In this document: piece after piece, positions 58,862 through 64,000 of the stretch
Layout: the number at the start of each line of letters is the position of its first letter
How positions within the stretch are numbered: the stretch's first letter is position 1
From: Macrotrachela quadricornifera
Lineage: Eukaryota > Rotifera > Eurotatoria > Philodinida > Philodinidae
Direction of reading: 5' to 3'
Assembly (NCBI GenBank): GCA_022393335.1
Contig: JAJEKB010020083.1
Coordinates: 62,982-126,981, forward strand
DNA: 64,000 bases
Notes under the pieces: generated by a model
Told to the model about the DNA's origin: nothing
Database searches by the model: none
The model's input: only the letters and a program-made list of their open reading frames with translations
Program-made: the position numbers and the translations under genes

Positions 58862-61800
58862 ATGTTATCATCAAAAAAATCGAATAAAAAAAACAATAAC
58901 AAGTTAAAAAAAAAGAAAAATGTTCATGATAAATCTTTGACAATTTTACCTACTATAACACAAGAACAAAAAGAATTTTATTTAAATGAAATTAATTCAA
59001 TAGAATTACGTTTAATTAAGTATGTTTAATTTTTTTCTATTTCACCAAGTTTTTTATAACCAGCTTGTGTAAGTTCATCACGTAAATCATCATATACAGT
59101 TGGATCTTCAATTGTACTTGGAATACGAAATGTTTTACCATTAAGTAAAGCATTTAATGTATTTCGTGCAATTTTTCCTGAACGTGTTTTTGGTAAACGT
59201 TTAACAGCAACAAATTTTTTAAATGCAGCTACAGGACCTATTTCTTGTCGAACAATATCTACGATAGCTTTTTCAATGTCTTTAGGACTTTAAAAATAAT
59301 AAAAAAAAAAGAAGAAATAATTGAGAATTCAAAAAGAAAAAAAAATTTTTTTTTCTTTAACATACTCGCTATTTTCTTCATTTTTATTTAACACAACAAA
59401 AGCGAGTGGTATTTGTCCTTTAACTTCATCATTTAAACCAATAACAGCACATTCTGATATTTTTCTAGATTCAACAATAGCTTGTTCAATATGTCCACTT
59501 GATAGACGATGTCCAGCAACATTTAATACATCATCAGCACGTGCTGATGTTTCAATAAAACCATCTTCTGTTCGTATAGCAACATCCATTGTATCATAAT
59601 AACCTGGATATTTTGTAAAATAAGTTTCATGAAAAAGTTTCTCATTTTTCCATAATGTTGAAAAACATCCTGGAGGTAATGGAAGTTTAGCTACAAGACG
59701 ACCTAATTCACTATTTGAACATTCATCTTCTTCATCTGATTGATTATTTGAAGAAAATAAATGTAAATCATAACCAGGACATGGTAATCCTGCACAACCA
59801 GGTGGACCAAGATTCTTAAAAAAAAAAAATTAAATTAAATTTTTTATTCTATCTTATTTTTCTTACTGGATGTTTTTCAAAACCTAAACAAACAGCTGTA
59901 ATAGGTGTTCCTGTTTCTGTTTGCCAATAATGATCAATAACAGGTTTTTTATGAAATATTTCTCTTGCCCATAATAATGTATCTCTATCACAATGTTCAC
60001 CAGCTACAAATAAAGCACGAAAATGATCTAATTTATATTTTGTTGAATATTTATTATCAGGATCATTTTGACGAATTACTCGTAAAGCTGTTGGAGACCA
60101 AAATGAACTAACAACTTTATGATCATGAATAAGACGAAAAAATGCTGAAGCATCTGGTGTACCAACTGGTTTTCCTTCATATATAACAGTTGTTGATCCA
60201 TTTAATAATGGACCATAACATCCATATGAATGACCAACAACCTTTAGAAAATAAAAAAAAACAAAAAGTTTTAATTAAAAAAAATAAGAAAATTTTACCC
60301 ATCCAAGATCTGCAGCAGACCACCAAACTTCTCCAGGATGAATATTATATAAATATTTCATTGTCCATTGTAATGCTACAGCATAGCCACCAGTTGGACG
60401 AACAATAGCTTTTGGAGTACCCGTTGTACCTTAAATTAATTTCATTTTATTATTTTTTAATAAAATCATTATTAAATTTTTTACCTGATGTATAAAGCAA
60501 ATAAAGTGGATGATCTGCATCAACAGATTCACAATCACAATTATTCTGTCCACTAGCCATAACATCATTCCAATCTCGATCTCTTCCAGATATTAAATCA
60601 GCTGATTTTTCTTCTGGTCGATTAAATATAATACATTTTAATGAATCATTATTTATCCCACTTTTTTTAATAGCTTCATCAACAATTGTTTTATAATTAA
60701 TTGTACGTTGAGGTTCAAAACCAACATTTACTTAAAACAAATAAAAATATTTCTAATTAAATTATTTTATTTCCTTACCAGAAATTAAAACTTTAGGTTC
60801 TGAATGTTTTATTCTAACAGATAATTCACTAGCACTAAAACCACCAAATACAAGATTATGTATAGCACCAATACGAGCACAAGCTAACATTGCAACAATA
60901 GCTTCTGGTATCATTGGCATATAAATTAATACGACATCACCTTTTTTAACATTATATTTTTGACTTAAAACATTAGCTAATCTTTTAACTTCTTTAAGAA
61001 GTTCTGTATATGTTACATGAGATATTTTACCAGTCATAGCTGAATCATGTATAATAGCTGTTTGATCACCACGTTTTGAAATATGACGATCAAGACAATT
61101 ATATGACATATTAAGTTGTCCACCTTGGTACCAATGAGGTTTAACAAGATTATTTTTATCATGAACTTTGTTCCATTTTCCAAACCAAGAAATTTTTTGA
61201 GCTTGTTCACTCCAAAATTTATCTGGATGTTCAATACTTGATCGATATACACTTGCATAACTTGAACTACGACGAATAAATATTCGATACATTATATTAA
61301 AAAAAAAAATCTAAAGCAAAAAATAAATTAAAGCATGATTTTTCTTTTTTAGATATCAAAAACGATGTGATGAACTTGAATTAATGTGTCGTTCATATGG
61401 TGATCAATTTGAAATATTACTTAAAGATAAATCTGATATATCAACTTATTTAAAAAAACAACTTGAAGTACGTAATGAACAAGTATTTGATTTAAATGAT
61501 CGTTTAATTGGTTTACAACAAGCAAAAGATAATGAAAAAGATTTATTTGAAAAAACTTTACAAGATCTTAAAGAAAAATCTCAATTAGAAATTGAAAAAC
61601 TTGAAAATGATAATATGTTACTTAGTAATTATTAAATTATATTTATAAATAAATATTTATTTTTTTTCATTTTTTTTCTTAAGAAACACGTTTACTTGCT
61701 TTAGAAGAATTTAAATATCAACGTCAAACAATGGAAAAAACAATAGATGAATTAAAAAATTTAATTTTAAAAAAAGAAGATGCTTATAAAAAATCTTTAG

Positions 61801-63858
61801 AACAAATGGAAATTGCTTTAATTATTTTTAAAAATAGGTTTATTTATTATTCAAATAATATTTTATTTTTTTTTATTTTCCTTAGATTAAAAAATGAAGC
61901 TATACAATATTTAAATGATTTAGCTATTGAATTTCATCATAATACAAATAATCAAATATCAAATACAATAAAACGTGTTATACATGAAAATTTTTATTTA
62001 AATAATCAAATTGATTATTTATCAAATCAATTAGAAAAATCTATTGAAATTAATCAAAAATATACAAAAGATAATCAACATTTAACAAGAACTATTTCAA
62101 TTTTAGAAGATGTACAAATACAAGCAGCAAAAAAATATTTAACAACAGAAAATGTAACAGAAACTAACATGATTTTTTTTCTTCTTATTTTATATTTATT
62201 TAGATTATACAAATATTATCTAATAAATTAAAACAATGTAAAGAACAAAAGAATAATACTATTAATCAAATGATTATACCTACTCAAACCATAGATAGAC
62301 AATCGTAAGTTTTTAAAAAAAAAGAAAAGATTATTTTTTGATATGTTGTTCTATTAAATAGATTTATTCATGAAGAAAAATCTAGTCAACAAAAAGAGGA
62401 ATCTATTGAAATAAAAAATTTTAAAGAAGAAAATTATATATTAAAAAATATTATTCATCAAGCAGCAATATCAATTGCTGATGTTGTACAAGTATATTTA
62501 AAATATTATTACTATTTACAGAATACGAGAAATATGATAACGATAAGATAACAAATCTTTGTTATTTATATATAAGGTCAAAAATCTCGATATACATGAA
62601 AAACAAAATATCTATGTGAGAGAAAGCATACATTGAGTTTCATATTTCAAAAATAATCGAAATGAGTACAGTTATAAGGTTACTTTATTGTTTAGACAAT
62701 CTAGGTTGAATGATTTTGTATATACTTTACCATAATATCGACCAATCAGAAAATGAATAAGACGAATTTTTCATGGGTTAAAAATGATATTCTGTTTTTC
62801 AATTTAAAAGAATGAATTGTTTTATAAAACATCTTAAATACTGAAAATTAGGTACTTCATCAGATCAACGACACAGCGGCATCATATTCTTTGATACCCT
62901 CATATTGATGTGCCTTGTAGATTCAACCAATGGTGCAAGAGTGTCGTTTATCCGAAGAAGAACCGAAAGTTAATTTATGAAATACAGCGACATTTCGTAT
63001 ATATTTCTATTGGATACAAACAAGCAAAATTTCATACATACCTTCCTAATAAAATGCTAATTATATACGACTTATGTGAACAAAGGGATCCAGGTTAAAT
63101 TCCTACATTTTTCAATTATGTAGAACAATAAATGTAAACAACCATATCTAACTTACTAAACAACAAATCTGAATAATTTTCTTAAGCAAAAAAGAAATCA
63201 AATTTTTCAAATATAATTAATGAAACATAAAAATAATTTTTTTCTGAAAATAAGAAAAATATTAATCATATAATTCATGTCTATTTAACATATAATAAAA
63301 TGGAAAAAAAATATATCATTCGATTATAACTAATCGACGTAATAGCAAACTTACCAACTTACAAAAAATAAAGTATGCATGTAATACTTCATACCGTCTA
63401 TTCTTTTTTATTTCTCTCTCGATATGAATGAGCATATATATATATATATATGATATATAAAATACGGTCATCCAGTCCAAACAATATTTGTACTTGCATA
63501 ATATATTGTAATAAATGTGATCTATATTTCTCTAATATACTAAGGGTCAACATGATAATAATGATACAGTAAAAATTGAACAACGTAATGAAATGCTTGA
63601 ACAATTATTATCACTTCTTTTAACATCACATCATTTGGAACATAATGGTTTATTATTTAAAAACCAATCACCTTTTTCCAAAGGAATTTTTCCTGGATCA
63701 AGATTAGGTCTACATCGAATGTAAATATTAATATTTTTTAATTTATATATATATTTTTTTTTTTTCTTCTTAGTCAAACAGATTCATTAATAAAAACTAA
63801 TACTCATTATTGTCTTGGTGATTTAGGAATTGTACCATCAAATATAAAAAAAACTTAA
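58862..63858 (+). CDS. CFAP157: Cilia- and flagella-associated protein 157
   Basis: Eight exons: 58862-59019, 61353-61624, 61684-61837, 61886-62153, 62204-62304, 62362-62491, 63545-63720 and 63774-63858. All are GT-AG and in phase, giving 447 residues (human CFAP157 about 520). The start is a Lys-rich tail (MLSSKKSNKKNNNKLKKKKN), followed by the family signature EQKEFYLNEINSIELRLIKY, QKRCDEL..., LKKQLEVRNEQVFDLNDRLI, GLQQAKDNEKDLFEKTLQDL, LLALEEFKYQRQTMEKTIDE, LAIEFHHNTNNQISNTIKRV and IHENFYLNNQIDYLSNQLE. The protein is a nearly continuous coiled coil to about residue 330. The C-terminal CLGDLGIVPSNI matches the conserved GDLGLVP end. In vertebrates it is a ciliary or basal-body-associated protein needed for sperm flagella. 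Intron 1 (2333 nt) contains the whole ACSS3-like gene on the other strand. Intron 6 is also long (1053 nt). Confidence 0.9.
59026..61292 (-). CDS. ACSS3: Short-chain acyl-CoA synthetase, ACSS3-type, nested in CFAP157 intron 1
   Basis: Six exons on the minus strand: 60779-61292, 60485-60730, 60299-60429, 59867-60241, 59366-59814 and 59026-59287. Introns are 48-78 nt and phases agree, giving 658 residues, full length for the family. The amino end MYRIFIRRSSSYASVYR is basic and Ser-rich, like a mitochondrial presequence. Motifs: FWSEQAQKISWFGKWNKVHD, YNCLDRHISKRGDQTAIIHD, the nucleotide-binding YTSGTTGTPKAIVRPTGGYA, HYWQTETGTPITA, the hinge ADDVLNVAGHRLSSGHIEQA, and the adenylation lysine in KTRSGKIARNTLNALLNGK. 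ACSS3 activates propionate or acetate to the CoA ester with ATP in mitochondria. Its stop codon lies 6 bases from one host exon and its start 60 bases from the next, so its UTRs must overlap host exons in antisense. The gene appears intact. Confidence 0.92.
62492..63544. other. Long intron 6 of CFAP157
   Basis: A 1053-nt intron while most neighbours are 48-59 nt. It contains an ATATATATATATAT microsatellite near 63435 and a plus-strand ORF (62910-63098) without recognisable motifs. A transposon insertion is likely but no ends were identified. Confidence 0.5.
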
Positions 63859-63943
63859 TGAAAAACTTTGTTTTATTTTGCTGTAATTTCCTTGTTTTTT
63901 TTTTAATAATAATAAAAAAAGCGCTTAATTTTCATCAATCATT

Positions 63944-64000
63944 ATGTCATTTCTAATTAAACGACATAAACGATCTTTTAATACAAATACAAATACTGAA
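63944..64000 (+). CDS. Possible start of the next gene (runs off window)
   Basis: An ATG at 63944 opens MSFLIKRHKRSFNTNTNTE and remains open to the window edge, 85 bases after the CFAP157 stop. The codon choice looks like that of the neighbouring genes, but 19 codons are not enough to identify a family or exclude chance. Confidence 0.3.
   Translation, partial: MSFLIKRHKRSFNTNTNTE

Noticed and set aside
59321..59599. Plus-strand ORF with a signal-peptide-like start
   Set aside because: It is antisense to the ACSS3 exon that contains ADDVLNVAGHR.
62910..63098. Extra exon in CFAP157 intron 6
   Set aside because: The ORF lacks similarity to the protein, the flanking exons already join in phase 0, and no suitable splice sites were evident.
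58862..63858. Assignment of the coiled-coil gene to BBOF1 (basal body orientation factor)
   Set aside because: The ordered motifs EQKEFY..I..LE.RL..YQ, LEEF, EFH..T.N....T.KR.I.EN and the GDLG(I/L)VP end fit CFAP157 better.

Overview
The window is AT-rich eukaryotic nuclear DNA. Most introns are only about 48-78 nt, with GT-AG ends that keep the reading frame. Together with a repeated family of intronless F-box genes (ELPVE[IV]WLPIFSYLE..DLFNAFNNLN..FNQIL), DDE-transposase remnants and a wide mix of small inverted-repeat transposons, this suggests a bdelloid rotifer (Rotaria/Adineta type). That taxonomic call is inference; no search could be run. Almost all gene models below were assembled by hand from splice sites and phase and are not single ORFs.

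Layout. 1-238: amino end of an F-box gene running off the left edge. 239-10466: gene-free and repeat-dense, with a 2-kb element bearing ~500-bp inverted repeats and a captured, intron-containing gene fragment; a CGTA-rich fold-back complex; tandem repeats; several MITEs; and a hAT-type element with an 8-bp target duplication. 10467-14142: two F-box genes around a mariner-like MITE. 15877-16221: gap-interrupted 3' part of a dienelactone-hydrolase gene. 17575-20390 and 33170-35874: two copies of a membrane-anchored protein with a Thr-rich stalk and a discoidin-like outer domain; their last exons are nearly identical but their 5' exons are unrelated. A TTAA-flanked element sits exactly at the stop codon of one copy. 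Between them lie an S9-peptidase pseudogene (22350-23478), a near-perfect 595-bp palindromic element, a neuronal-calcium-sensor-like gene (26734-29168) and a dead DDE transposase (30858-32292).

36171-40760: repeats, including a palindrome around a 400-N assembly gap. 40761-42859: an eight-exon TIR-domain gene with a predicted C-terminal tail anchor. 42860-49066: repeats, including a dispersed repeat whose sister copy at 6265-6690 provides empty sites for two insertions. 49067-52085: one intact and one broken F-box gene.

52305-64000 is the conserved gene-dense end: dyskerin (pseudouridine synthase of H/ACA RNPs, 12 exons), a globin with an MGC amino end (possible membrane acylation), CFAP157 (ciliary coiled-coil protein, 8 exons) and an ACSS3-type acyl-CoA synthetase. 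The ACSS3 gene (6 exons, opposite strand) lies wholly inside CFAP157 intron 1, with 6 bases between its stop codon and one host exon and 60 bases between its start codon and the next. The genes do not form a pathway. The most noteworthy signals are the nested gene pair, the tail-anchored TIR protein, the stalked-protein duplication with its stop-codon insertion, and the gene fragment caught in a transposon.
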